Of a stretch of DNA of 64,000 bases, positions 49,201-62,900 are shown one piece after another. Made by a program: the position numbers and the translations under genes. The stretch's first letter is position 1. Every line of letters begins with the position of its first letter. Below the pieces are notes generated by a model. The model was not told the DNA's origin and did not search any database. It saw nothing but the letters and a program-made list of their open reading frames with translations. This DNA comes from Litomosoides sigmodontis (Eukaryota > Nematoda > Chromadorea > Rhabditida > Onchocercidae): assembly GCA_963070105.1 (NCBI GenBank), contig OY718805.1, positions 3,406,001 through 3,470,000 on the forward strand, read 5' to 3'.

Positions 49201-52200
49201 TATTTAATAAACTGTTTTTTAGAGATTATTTAATGAGCTATATATAGATGCTTCCATAACAAAACGCTAAGTACATCAGCCGTTGTGTAGTCATTACAGG
49301 ACTAACTGGTAATCAAGCCGTTGACGCTTCCAGTCGTTTTGATGTTTTACAATCTCTTGGCACGCAGGTGACAAATACAGTTCTACGTCGTGTTACACGT
49401 CGGTCACTGTCCACAGCTGTTGTTCGTCACCAACAATCAGTGGATGCAGCTGCAACGAAACCAAAAATTGGTGACGTTTCACCAGGTATCTTTTTGCCTA
49501 GCTTTTTCATTATCTCTGTAAGAGTAGACCATAACTTTTGATGTGATTTAATTAGTTCTAATCATGTTTCGGGTTTCATTGGAAAAATGGTGGCGTCACA
49601 TATTTGGTCGTTTTTCTGTTACGAGGTTTTAACTTCTATTTCAAGTAGTTGAAATTCTAAATGGTAAATCGCTTTCATTTAGCATGATTGTTATAAATCG
49701 GTTTTCATTTCTTTGTAAAAAATTTCTGTGCTGTTTGATAGGGTTTGGGTGAGGGAGTGAATAGGATGCATTATCATGATCAGATGCCCAATATTTGTTT
49801 GCAGAAAATGTTGAGAAGGCTGGTGGAAATGGTAGCGCATTAAATGAGGATAAAACCAAGGATGTTAATCAAAATGGAATTAAGCCTTCAAACTTCTCTT
49901 CAACTCAACGTAATTGTAAGCTTTTTTTAACTTTTGCTTAAATAGATCTTAACTTTTTGCCTTTTCCGTAATTCTGCATGACTCTATCCTGATTTTCGTA
50001 ACTGTATTCATCAAAATTCATTCTATAGTTTATATAATTTATCGTTATTGTTCTAAATATGAACCAAATATGAATATAATCGTTTACGTGAGAGTTTGAT
50101 GTTCTCGACTCTTCGAAAGCAGCTTTGTACGGGTTTTGCAAAATAATAATTACTCTGTAAGATTCTTCTACGTTTTAGAAATTCTCGTTCATGATTTTCC
50201 ATATCACTTCATCTCTTGTAACAATTCATTTTAGGAGATTTTGGATACGTTCAAAGTCTCCTTATAGCATGAATGTGGGGTAGTGTTCTGTAAGGTGCAT
50301 ATAGTTTTGCTGACTTCATTTAAAAAGGTGGATTTTTTCGCAGTATTCAAAAAAATGGTTGGTGCTCGTCGTGAGTTGAACGCACAAGCATCGACTGATT
50401 CTGCTCGATGCGGTCGAAAACAACGTAATTCCATCAAGAAACGTCAAAGTAGCCTAGCAGATTACCTAAGTATGTTTTCAGTTTTCACTCATCCATCTTG
50501 AATTTCTAGAATTTGATACTTCAACGATAAGAGTACGTTACTAACTTCTTAATATTTACATTTCTTATTTACAATATTTTAGATATCATGGCAGCACTTG
50601 TATTTTCCATCATTAAACATGCTGTTCAGTGGATTATGAATCTTTTATGGGATATATCGTTGCAGCTGTGCGATATTACCATGTATACGTACGTAATAAC
50701 TTATTAATGTATCACTTTGAATTCTCAAAAAGAATTTGTATTCGATCTTACCATTATGTAACTTTTTTTTGTGATCTGAGGGGAGAAGCAAATAATTGGA
50801 TTAAGCACATAGTAATTATTGAAAAATATTTTATGAAGAGGTCATCAGTTAAATTTGTTATAGTTTGGAAGTTTTTGAAGGATTTTTGGAATGGAGCTTT
50901 TATATTTAAAAAGCTTAAGTTGCTTAAGTAAATAATCTGCTTAATTTCATTAACACTCTACATAAGAATGCACATCTTGCAAAGGAAAGAGAGATAGTAG
51001 AAAGGTGCAAGAGATGAATGAAAAGGCAATTTCAGACATTTGAAAAATTACGCTTAGTTATTAATCTGAATTTTTTTGTTAATTGCTACTAAAAATTTAT
51101 CTTCAAGAATTGTGGCTGGTTACACTAGTATTGTTTTCAACTGCCAACGATGTTGGGATTCCACGTTAGATGCGCAAAGGTAATTTTCCTATAGCTTTGC
51201 TATTTTCATTTCGTTACCTTACCTAGATTTCCATCATTCGCCTTAGTTATGAATAATAACCATGCTTATGAGTTGGCAAATGACTGATTTTAAATTGACG
51301 TATTCATCTCTTTTGCAGTGATTATTAGGAAGTGTCTGCCTGCGAGTCTTAGCAAAGAATACAAAGGCATAAATCCTTCATATCACTAAGTGTGCGTGTG
51401 TGTTTGAATTCTAAATAAATGACTGCGTGTATGTTTTGTACATTTTTGAATTCTACTGCAAGTTTGCAAGTTTAAACAATTGATTTTTTTAAATAGGAAG
51501 TGCTGGGAAAATATTCGGTTGTTCAGTATAAAACGAGTATGGACGAATCAGGAAAAGGTTGTTGAATGGGGTCTGAATGAAAATATTCAATTGCCGGTAA
51601 CAGGTGAACTTCAGATTATAGTTTTTATTTTCTAGGAAGTTCATGATCGCTTTCCAAGAATTATCGCCTTTGCTTTTTGCGTTTTCCTTAGTTCTGGGGG
51701 CTGTACTTTGATCTTATGGCTTGGATCATATTTCTTTGGCTTCAGGACAAGAGAGCCCTCAATCCTGGTCGTCTTAAAAATGTAATTTCGTTGGAGAATT
51801 TTTCTAAAATTTTTTCCTTTTTTCTATTTCATATTTACTAATCAATTCAAGGAGAAGAAGCAATGGAACGAATTTTGAAGTGTCGTGGGCATGATGCATA
51901 TGTGGTACTAGGTTTAAGAGCTGACTGTAAGGATGATGATATTAAGCGGTATTATAAAAAACAAGCTGTTCTGGTGCACCCTGATAAGGTTTTTCCTATT
52001 CTCATATTTTGCATTTGGAAGTGTGTCAAGTTATTCCCACAAATTCGTTTATCAAATTTGGCTTAGTTAAAACACGTTTGTGTAATTTTTAACTGTCAAG
52101 TTCTTTTTTTGGAAATGAGTGATCTGTGATTTTGCAGAATCGCTCAAGTGGTGCAGATGAAGCTTTCAAGATTCTTTCGAAGGCTTTTGATGCGATCGGT

Positions 52201-53843
52201 ACACCTGATGTTCGGAATAAATATAATATTGCCAATTTACACAAAAACCCTCTGGTAAAGATGTATTATTGTTTTGGAATTGTTTACATGATATTCCTTT
52301 TTTCTCCTTTAGTTGCGCATTTGGTTGGAACAGGAGATAGAGGAAACCTTAATTGCCATTTGTTTTATGAACACGAGAAGCTTTTTATGATCTTAAATTA
52401 GTCGCATAATTCGATGTTATAAAACAAAAATCCTAAATTTTACTTTGGCAGGTTAAAGGGTCATGTTTTGTTCTACAAATTACTTCAAGAACTGTCTGAT
52501 TTTTTTGTAGCATAAGGAAATGGACGAATTATGGGAACGCTTGCGCGAAAAGATGAACGCTGCGCGGAATGCGATGTGCTGCGACTGTGGTGATACACAT
52601 ACACGTATACCTGTAGAAAGTATTCGAGCTTCAGAAGCTCGTTACTGTAAGAAGTGCAAGCTTCGTCATCCAGCTAAACATGTATAGTCTTCACTTTCTC
52701 TTTGTTAATGTGTATCTCAAAAACACAATTGATGAGTAAATCAAAGCAAGTGTTTAGCACCGTGAACTTTCTAAGTATAATTTATGATCACACATTTGCT
52801 TCTGATATATTTCGCAGTACAACTATTATATTTAAGAATGATATTTGGGCAGAAACTCGTTTCGGTGGCTTCATTTGGGTCTATTATGCATGTTTGGATG
52901 GTGTCGTCTACGATATTACGCAGTGGGCTACGTGTTCGGTGCTAATTTGTTATTTTTTCATTTGTTTAGTTCACTTATACTGTAAAGTGCCAAATAAATT
53001 AGGAAATTTTAATTTAATTTTTTAAAGGTTTAAGGGGACTAATCTAAATAAATTTTCTACAGTAGTTGGTAGCGAAATGGAGTGAAAGGTCTGGTCCATG
53101 ATAGGAAATTGGGAAAAAATAGGTTTTTGTGTATTTAAATAGTAAACTGTGTGATTGTGACATGCTTTTTTAGAGCAATCACTTGAAGCATATGAAAGCC
53201 AACAGTCATATGGTGCAATATCGTTTAGTGACAACAACTGGGCCATCAGGAAACAAAAATCCGTTGAGACAGACGAAAAACGGGTATATTCTTTCAATGT
53301 TTCTGCGAAGGAAGATAGTGGCAGACTTCCTCTATCTTTCTCAAAATTTGATCATGACAATAAATGTTTTGTAGGCTTTGAGGAGACTGAAAAACACAAT
53401 ACTGCATGCTAATTGAATGAATTAAGGATGAAGCTAATGTTTCTCATATATAGTTTTCAAATGGTCACGATAAGAAAGATAACTCTATTGTTCATTACTT
53501 GTTCGTTATGAAATAGAGTCAGGGAAAAACAATTTCACACGATTGCACCCTACTATCGCGTAAATCGTCGCTCTTAAGTCATTAGATTTTTGCTTTTTCA
53601 CTACTTTTTCTTGGTAGCAGGTAAGAGAGCCATCTTAATTGCAGACAAGAAAGACATGAGTACGATGATTTGTGTTGTTATAATCGAGGAGGACCAGATG
53701 ATGGTAGGTGTACTTGTTCAGCTTCGCTTGGTTACGGTACTCCTTCTGCGGCATCACAACAAGTATCTTATCGTCCACCTGATAGGAATCCGTTAAGCGG
53801 TGATCGACCACGTCGTGCTGGGAGACGGCGAAGGCAGCGCTGA
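46271..53843 (+). CDS. DNAJC14: DNAJC14-type membrane J-domain co-chaperone
   Basis: Exons: 46271-46376, 46764-47023, 47179-47265, 47440-47735 (or 47688), 47913-48112, 48387-48566, 48633-48743, 49300-49485, 49805-49915, 50344-50469, 50583-50688, 51108-51179, 51497-51603, 51852-51988, 52138-52254, 52511-52681, 52837-52938, 53174-53283 and 53645-53843. Phases agree; about 927 aa. The ATG follows an in-frame TGA. The N-terminal half is Pro/His/Ser-rich and not recognisable. Hydrophobic segments follow (exons 50583 and 51108), then the J domain ([20 protein letters not shown], with VHPDK carrying HPD) and the Jiv region: two Cys pairs (CCDC, YCKKC), RHPAK and [19 protein letters not shown]. The order membrane segments, J domain, Jiv domain matches human DNAJC14, an ER membrane protein that assists receptor trafficking. 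The C-tail is Arg-rich ([12 protein letters not shown]). Least certain is the junction after exon 47440, where two donor/acceptor pairs keep the frame. Confidence 0.92.
48835..49403 (+). repeat. 45-bp exon fragment duplicated in the preceding intron
   Basis: Bases 48835-48879 and 49359-49403 are the same 45 bases (start GGCACGCAGGTGACAAATAC). The second copy is coding, inside exon 49300-49485 of the DNAJC14-like gene; the first lies in the intron before it. Confidence 0.9.
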
Positions 53844-55169
53844 AATGAATAGCCGAATTCAGAAATTCGGTTCTTGAAAATATTTGAGTTCTACTTGCAT
53901 TTGAAATACATAGTCGCTGTTCCTTAGTGATTATGTATTTCATTTCTTAAAAGTTAATTTCATAAATTTGTTAGTAGTCGCAATGAAGCTTACAGATCTC
54001 AAGCTTGTTACTGTCGAGACCGTCGAGAAGGCACTGAATAGACCTGAAAGAAAGTTTTTGTTAATCCATTACTTGAGGGGGATTTCTTTTATTTTACAAA
54101 TACCCACATGAGAGTTTTCAAATTGCACAGAACCATTTTAAAAACCTTTTACATAGAGTATGGTCCGTGTTCTACCTCTTTTTGGTTTGAGTTATTATTC
54201 TCATAAATTGAAGGCCAGTTTTACCTCGCAACATATATCTTTTTGAGTGTTTTCGAAATATGTTAGTAATTTATAAGTTCGTTGACAAACTTTAAAATCT
54301 AACAGACTTTGGCAATGGATTCACAAAAAATAGAAAATTGTGGGGTGTATCATTCATTGTAAATGATAATGTAATTTAAAAGATTTTGTATCGGTCACTT
54401 CCGCCTTTGTTTCTTCTGTGCTAACTTCAAAAATCGAACTATTTGTTGCGTTGTTTTTTCAGAATAAATTAATTTTCAACATACCGATAAATACATTCAT
54501 GCGTAAATCGGATTTCTGAAAAGGAGTTTTGTGTCAGTAAATACTCGAATTTTTATTCTTGGTTTTAATTAGCCAAATGATATATTTTCTTCATCGTCTG
54601 TTCGATGACATAATAATAAAAATGTTCCAGTTCGTTTATTTATAAACTATGATGAAGTTTAATTCAGATTTCATTTTTTGAGTAAAACGCACAGTTGGAA
54701 CTGGAATACATCAAGAACAGTGACACTTATGCTTATGCTAAGAATAGTAACACTTGGAATCATGGAACCAATGATTTTTTGAGACTACAGAAGATTGACT
54801 TATCGCCAGATGAAAATATCAGAATATTTGTGCAACATTTGAAATGTACTGTTCACACAAAAATATGTTACATGTATACTAATTACAGATCACTAAATAA
54901 AAACTGAACGGAGTAGAATTGCAATTCAGATATCTTTTATCGTTTATTGCTCGCTCGTAAATTCCCGTTCATGATAAAATTCTGATGACTTGTTTCATTA
55001 TCGATTGAAGATTGAGGTAGAAGTAACAGGTAAAGAAGCCAGAAGGGTGCTCGTACCGATTCATAACTACCAACTATAGTATATAGCAATTACTCATGCA
55101 AAAATAACGATTCAAACACTTCCAAAAGTTTGCATCAGCTCTATTTTCAAGTAAATATTATCAAAAAAA
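53844..55169. other. Intergenic, convergent 3' ends
   Basis: AT-rich spacer between the DNAJC14-like gene and a minus-strand gene. Short frames such as 54695-54907 lack support. No RNA gene was recognised. Confidence 0.5.
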
Positions 55170-55929
55170 TTATGAATGTTTACCAATTGATTTTGCACTT
55201 CTATTGATGTGTAGCTGTTGCTGTACTGATTGCAATAGCATTTTCTGATTGATTCTAAAAAATTCCTCTTGTTTTTTTCGTTTTTTTTGGAAAGAAATTT
55301 TTGTAAATTTCATATGAAATGTCATTTATAAAGCATTGTTCTTTTTTTTGCTCAAATGAAATATAATGAACAAAAATTGGAAATATTCATAAAGCATTTT
55401 AAACGGAGTGGATTTTTTCGTTTTAATAAAATGACTATTTTTCCATTTGAAACAGCAATTCATTTACTTTTATTTTTATTGCAGTGTAAATTTGACTCTT
55501 TTCACGTGTTTAATTCATACATGAACTATGTTTTTTTTTGTTTTGTTTAATTTGAAACATTCAGTGTGGGAATGCCATGAGATGCTGTGCTTGAAATTTT
55601 TTTAATTTTAATTTTTGCCAAGCTTTATTTTATTTCAAAGTGATAAGTCGATGCTACGTTTTCTACTTTAGTGATGAAACATTAATTTTTTGCAAAATTT
55701 TTTTTCAGTTTTGGAATTCTTACTTCTCGGTCATATTTCCTGCTAGTTGTCCCAAGACATTCGATGGTGAGAACTGCAAGAACAATTATTAGAATAAATG
55801 AAAATGCCAGTAGGCTAGTTGATATCCGATGACCTTAAATTGACCAATTTTTTCACCCATCGCTTGACCTGTATTCACCCAAATATCATATGCAGGGCGA
55901 CAACTATATGAATTTTTTTGCGAATGATC
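55170..55929 (-). CDS. 3' exons of an unknown gene
   Basis: Three minus-strand exons join in frame: 55929-55834, 55773-55724 and 55254-55170, ending at TAA 55172-55170. They encode about 75 residues, including YDIWVNTGQAMGEKIGQFK, FSPSNVLGQLAGNMTEK and INQKMLLQSVQQQL. The acceptors (TTTTACAG, TTCTTGCAG, TTTTAG) and the GTAAGA donor are good, while the donor after GQFK (GTCATC) is weak. The peptide alternates Gly with amphipathic helices and has no membrane segment or known motif. Upstream exons could not be found with confidence in 55930-57100, so the start is missing. Confidence 0.45.
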
Positions 55930-58900
55930 CTGTAAAATTTAAAATTTTTAAATTATAAATAAAACTGTCTATTTGTCTGCTTGTTTTTCTTTTCCTTCTT
56001 CATCAACTACCCATTGTTTATCGATTCACTTTTCTACCAATTAAATCAAATTAATTTTTTCACTTGTTTCTTTCATATATTTCCTTCCCATCGTATCCGT
56101 TAACTTCCTCGTTTTTTTGTGCAGCTCAAAAAAATGTACGAAAATATCAATAATATTGATAAGTATAATTTATCAATAAAACAACAGGCATTTATAATCA
56201 TCAAATAAATGGCAAAACAAACAACGCTATATTTTCCCTCTGAAAAAAAAAACGAAAATTTTTGATAGTAAAAAATTACAACAAAATTGTTGTAATTACC
56301 AAAAAAAATTTCGCAATATCCTAAAATTTAGCTTTCGCTCTTTCAGTCTATAAAGTATACCCATCATTTGTTCGCCATTTATCGCTTACTTGTTGCTGAA
56401 GTTATATGAAATAATTTATCAACCAGTTTGTAGGGAAAATTGTTGCATTAATTCTCGCAACAATTATCTTTTACATTGTTTAGGTTCGGCAATTCTCACA
56501 GTATGGCTGATAATCTTTGTACTCTCATGTTTAACACACTCATTTGTATTTATCAATATTTCAATTGTTTTTTTTTTTTTAATTGAAACCATTCGTTGAT
56601 AGCAACAACAACTAGCTATCATCTACTGAACACATACTGAGAATGTTTTCAAATGATTTTACACTGTGAATTCGAAAACGTTAAACCAAATCGTTAGTGC
56701 AACCAATTTCTGTTAATCATTTGCACTTGGACTATGCAATTATCATCTGTAAAATCAGCTACTCAATTCTTGAAGCTAATCGAGAAGCTTGAGATCCTCT
56801 CATTGCATATGATATGATTCGAATAGTAATTCTCCAGAAAATTTTTCAAAGCATTTTTTTAAACTTTTTTTTTGCTCATTTCAGATCTCAATGAATTTCA
56901 GTTGAAAATGCCTCAAATTTTTTTGGGATTGATTCATTTTCTTGGAAATGTTTCAGCAATTCCGTTATTGAGCATGAACAGTTAGCTCGTTTTTACAAAT
57001 GAGTCTTTTTATAATGCCAAAAATACAAATGCCATGAAAAGGCTATTTCTGAAAGAAGGAAATATCTTTACTTCGTAAAAAAGTGATACAACGAACAAAG
57101 TTCAATATGAAAAAGTACAAGAGAGTAACCTAACTCATATATATATATATATATATATCAGAAAAAATATATTACATTAACAATGAAAAAACAGCAACAT
57201 ATCCATATTTGTAGAAGTCGTCTTATCCATGATTTTAGGATACATTCGAAAGAGTTAATAGGAAGGATAGTAATAAAAAGAGATATTTTACGAATCATTC
57301 AAGGAGAACAATATAAGTGGAAAATTTCAAAATTAAGAGGAAATAAATTTAGTACATTTAGTAGACAATGGAAAACAGTAAAAATGCAGGTTTAATTTGT
57401 TTCTGAACATTTCAGAACCGAGGTTGCAACTGAACGAATATGATGAACATTATCAGCACTGCTATATATAAATAAATTAAGGAAGATGATTTTCCCGTGA
57501 GAGATAAAATGTAATGACTATCAATGGTAGGTGGAACGAGGGGCTATTGTTTTTTTACATGCATTCTGTAGTGACATCTAATTTTCAAAACTATGCTACA
57601 ACAAGTGAAATTACTATCACTTATATATGCTAGATCAAAATCTACAAACAAAATTTTACGTAAGTTAGGCTGCAGGCTACGCACAATCGAAGTGAATTTT
57701 TGCAGCACAAATAAGAAACTTCAAAAAAAAAACCACAAAAATAGTCAAACTGAGTTGTAAATTGTAAATTTAGAGTAAGATTTTAAAAGTTAGACAGCAA
57801 AATATGTCTTAACCTGAATTAAAAACGTTTACGACTGCAAAAAATGCTCTAAAATGGCTAATTCCCATTCAAAGAGACTTGTTGATCGAAGTAACTGTTT
57901 GGAGCCTCAAATACTAAAAACTATTTCCTGCTGCTACAATGGAAAAAAAATGTAACAACAATGTCTGGTAGTATTTCAAGGGATACCTAGCACACTGCCA
58001 TGTAGAAAGCTTCAAATTAAAAATCATAAAATAAATGTCGGTTTTTCTCTTAAACGAGATAACCCGCTGTAGAGATGAAACGTATTTTAAACCTTTTTTA
58101 TACATACTAATACCTACCACATAGAAAGAAACATTAGGTTTTATAAATAAGTTACGCATTATCAAATGAATCACGTAGCTATTCTTATGACATTTCATTT
58201 GAGGTCTGAACTATTGACAATTTCAAAATCTAATTTTTTTCTACCTAGCCAACAATTTACAAGCAAAACAACACAAGTAGAAATTGCGCAAAAGAAACGA
58301 AGGACAGAAGTAAAGCTCATTTTTATATCAACATTTGAAAATTCCAAATGAAAAATGAAATTTGGTTTAGCATAATGCATAAAAAAAGTTGAAAAAAAGT
58401 GCATATATCAAAGGTGGAATGGAAAACTTTTATTCTTTAACTTATTGTTTCTAACAATTGTTATCAAATGCTATTTGAAATAGATTTAAGTACGTTTGCA
58501 GATAAACTGAAAGACTTTCCAGCCATAACCGCCGAAAACGATTAGCGGTAGGAGGACAAAAGTACATGTATAAATGAAGTATGGGAATGAATTCTAAATA
58601 TTTGTGAAAATATGAAAACAGGGTCGAGCTAGATTTGCCTGAAAGAACAAGAGCCATGTCGTTTTCAGGTATTTTTTTCTTACCAACCAGAGTGGAATGA
58701 ACTACCATAATTCTTTTTGAAAGGCAGAGATTTTAATTAGCAAAAATTGAAGACTTCATGCTTTTTCTAAAGATTATCCATAATGTTCTCAAAAAGATAG
58801 AGAAGAAAGACGCTCTCACTCTCGCAAGTTGTTGGAAAAAACAAATGTCATGATTGTAAAAGATGTAGAAGATTGTAGGTGTTACTTAGAAGATGTTACA

Positions 58901-59955
58901 CACAGTAAAATGTAAAGGTTAACTGGATAGGAAAACACTGGTGATAGTCTCAAAAAAAAAATCAAATGATAAAAGTCTACTAACTGAAGGGAAGAATTGA
59001 CTTATTTCAGAGATCGTTACAACGTTCAGTTGAGATCCTAGCAGAACTATAAACAATAATATTTTGAATAAATTTTAGGAAAAAGAGAAAGGGGCCTCAC
59101 TGATTCCTGTGGTGTACTTCCGATCTGGAAACCCAGGCATGAGGATACCAAACACAAGTTCAAATGTTCGCTTAATTTACAAAACAGAGGTTTTAGCTTC
59201 ATGTGCCTTTTTTTCCTTCTCTCTCTCTTTTTCTCATTCATCTTATCCCTAGCTATTCAGTTAATTTTCTTTGAATGATTTGATAATATTTTACCAACTA
59301 GATTATCCTTGAGAAAAACCCGATCGATAGGTTCAAAAACATTAGTCATGAGATTATACAACGTAACATTAACGTTCCCAATGAAAAGTGAAAGCAGTTC
59401 TAATAGCTAGTGTAATAAATCACTATGAATTATAACTCCATCGGCATCTGTTCTGATTGCAACTGGTACAGCAAATTAAAAGATTAATGCAATTGTAGCA
59501 GCACCCAAAACAACACATACAGCGTCACTCTATTCTACGAAAGAACATTTGAACAATGAAAATTAAAGAAAAAGTTCAACAAAGACAGTATTCGGAATTG
59601 CTACCTTATTTTTTAAATCCTGAAGATCACATAAGAAAAATGTTCTGCTTAAAAGCAAAACTTGTACAACGCATATAACGTACCGCTGCATAATATTTTC
59701 ATTATGATTTTAATTAACAAAATCCGAAATTCACAAAATCCCAGGCTCATATCCTGCTCTCTTAAGTCAAGACCTCAGAAATGTATAAATGGTTTTAAAA
59801 TAGATTTTTAAACCCAAAACACACTTGAGGCATTTGTACAGCAGTACAAACATATCATCAGGACATGGGAGAAAAGACTTACAAAGGATACATTACAAAA
59901 ACATGACGTAAAAGATGCCAAACCTGAGATAGCGAAATAGAACAGGAATTTCTGC
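55930..59955. other. Region without an established gene
   Basis: It should contain the missing 5' exons of the unknown gene 55170-55929 and the 3' UTR of the zinc finger/BTB gene. It has an (AT)n run at 57139-57159. Open frames at 57183-57395 (+, Lys/Arg-rich) and 58451-58708 (-) are noted but not supported by splice or family evidence. Confidence 0.4.
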
Positions 59956-62900
59956 TCATAAGAAAGTACCCCATTTTTCCAAGAGCTCAGCTTTCAGTTC
60001 CGCGCCCATCTGCCGATAATCTTCATCTGCTGCAAGACTACGAAATACATCTATAGAAATCGAATCGAACAGTGCTTGTTTTATTTCACACATTCGATAC
60101 TGCTCAGCTAGCCGGATTGCGTGCATTACTGATGATGAAGGCAGCTGAAAGATACCAATAGTCTTTAAAAAAACGTAGCCGATCCACAGAAATTTCTGAT
60201 CTATCATGGAAGTGAAGGAAGATAATTCGCAAAGCCATGATTTTAGCACACATATCGCTACTGAGTGATAGTTCCTATCTTAAATTCCTAGCTGACTTTC
60301 TCACCTTTCCTCTTCCCCCGTCTTTTCTGCTTGAAAACCGAGAGTATCCGCAGCATTTCTAGCAAACGAACAAAGTTTAAAATTTTAATTTATATAAATG
60401 GATAATTACAGCGTAGAACGTCACCAACATAAATTATGGTAAGAAAATGAACATTTAAGCTTACTTTTTCTGCGATAAAACGTTCGCACCGATCATAAAG
60501 AGGTTTGATTTTGAACTTATCTGCCATAAATAATATGCAATCAATATTTTTGCCTAAAAAAATTAAGATTTGAGAAGATAGAACACAAGCTTCTGGAAAA
60601 AGTGAAAATAAGTGCAGTTGTTTAATACATCGTTGGAAGTTGACGAGAATTTAAAATACCGTCAAGTTGCAATCGACCCTTAAATGCTTCTATAGCTCGA
60701 TGAAATGCGATGGGATCAACAGCAACCGGCAGTGGTACATCACTGTGGTTCTCATAATATTGAAACAAAGACGAGAAATATGTTGAGGCTCTGGAAAGCA
60801 TCTGAAATAAGAATGTTAAAAATTTGAATTCACGTAACTTTTAACAGTATTATAATATTTTAGAATGATTATACCCTCCTCTTTGTTTTCACTCCAATTC
60901 AAACTCATAACACTTACACCATTTACGAAACTGACTGATTCAGCCATGGTTTCCATTTATCAGTACACTAACATATGTGCTGATATCTCAATAAATCTTG
61001 CTAGAACTATAAATTTACCGCTCTTGGGACACCAATTCGAGATTCACCCACAATCAAAGCGCAATCATCCACCCACTTGGTGCTTACAGTTGTCTGAAAC
61101 TGCAACAGATCCACCGGTTCCAATTTTGCCAATCTTGAATAATTCATTTTATTAAAAAACGTTGAATTTCTGTGATCTACAGCTCGAAAGACAGTAACTA
61201 TAACTAGATAGTCCATCTACCCCTTATTTAATGTACATTTAAGTTTCATGGCACATTACTTTCTACAATAAAGCGACGGTAAAAGTGTGGACAGTGCAAC
61301 ATAAAACACATTTTAGGCATAAAATACCTCACAACATATTTCAGATTTCATCAAATAATAGTCCCTGCAGTACAACGAATTCTAATTATAAATATATGAG
61401 AAAAATAATTAAACTAAATTATCTATAGCAACTATTAGCTGAAGCATTCCTTTAACTACCAAATGATAAAATAATTATGCAGTTCAAAACTTCTCATTAC
61501 CTCGTCCTCTCACTAGCAATATTTTTTAATCGCTTCATGTGCAGTGGACAACTTTCCCGTCTGTGCCTTTCCAAATTCCATTCGGATGAATAATATTTGC
61601 CACATGTCTGAAACTATACCAGTTAAACATTGAAAAGCTGAAAGTGTATCTGCCTTCTAATTGCGATCATCTTATTTGAATCGTGCATATTTTCCATAAT
61701 TTCTCTAATGTAAAAGAAAGTAAATTATCATGGTACCTGACATAAATGCCGCCCACTTTTAGTGCTAAAATAGCTTCCAGATTCAAGAGGATCCGAAGAG
61801 ACTCGCTTTCGGCTTGCACCAGCAATGGGGTATGAACCTGACGGGTTCAAATTCACTTCCGGTGAAATCGCTGTGCTTAACATTATTGATCCGGATGGCA
61901 ACGATGTCTGTTCAAACCTGTAATTGATTGTGGCTAGTTTACTATTCTATTCCTTGCTGGTTGTTTTACATTTTCATGTGTTATGTATTTATTTCAAATG
62001 CTAAAAATATGTTTAGTTATTATTGAAACTAGTGCAGCAAGAATCATATGAGCGTAAAATAAGTATTAACGTTTGAGGTATGGTTGTACTGTCTGGATCA
62101 GCAGCAACTGGATGCAATTCATCGCAGTGGCGATCAAATTCTCGTTGACCAGACAACCAGCAATCACAAACACGGCAGAGAACACCATTATCCGCATCTT
62201 CGTCATAGGAGGAATATGTCTGAGGCAGTATTACATCGGTATTCTAAAAAATGCGTTCAATTATTAAAATTTTTTTATTATTATTAGAATTTTAATTATT
62301 TATTTTTTAATCATTAGAATTTTAAATAACAGTTTACACAAATAACGGTAGAGGCGAATAACCTTTGTAGACAATGGTGGAAACTGTTGCGACACCCGTA
62401 ATTCTGAACTGTTCGAACCGTGAGATAGCGCATTCATACACTGGAATAATGAAATATACTTAAGTTTGTTAAATACAGCTTTTCAAAAATGACGAAATGT
62501 TTTTACCACGGAGTATTTTAAAAATACAGAACACATTTCATCCCATCATCATATATATATATGAAGCACATGTGAATTATTTTGTCAAGGTTGCTATATG
62601 AACGAACATGAAGTAACTGAAAAAAATTACCGAAGTTTCTTTCATCGTTGGTTCGTTCAAAGGAACAGAAGAAGATGATCTTGAACTACCGGAGTCACTA
62701 CAATGTTCCGGCAGTGTTTTTGCGCTGAAGAACTAGTGGTAAGCAGGAAAAATGTATTAATAGTCCGAGTCTTCCCTCTTTTAGTTAATTTACATTTTCT
62801 GATATTGAAATGAAACGCATTGCCACTGAGAATTTTACTGATAATAACAACCCGCCATATCGCAACGCCATGGAAAAGTACCATGGATAGAAATTCAAGT

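Noticed and set aside
51345..51390. Apparent exon after a TTTTGCAG acceptor encoding a hydrophobic stretch
   Set aside because: Its only protein-like frame is preceded by an in-frame stop, and exon 51108-51179 joins exon 51497-51603 perfectly without it.
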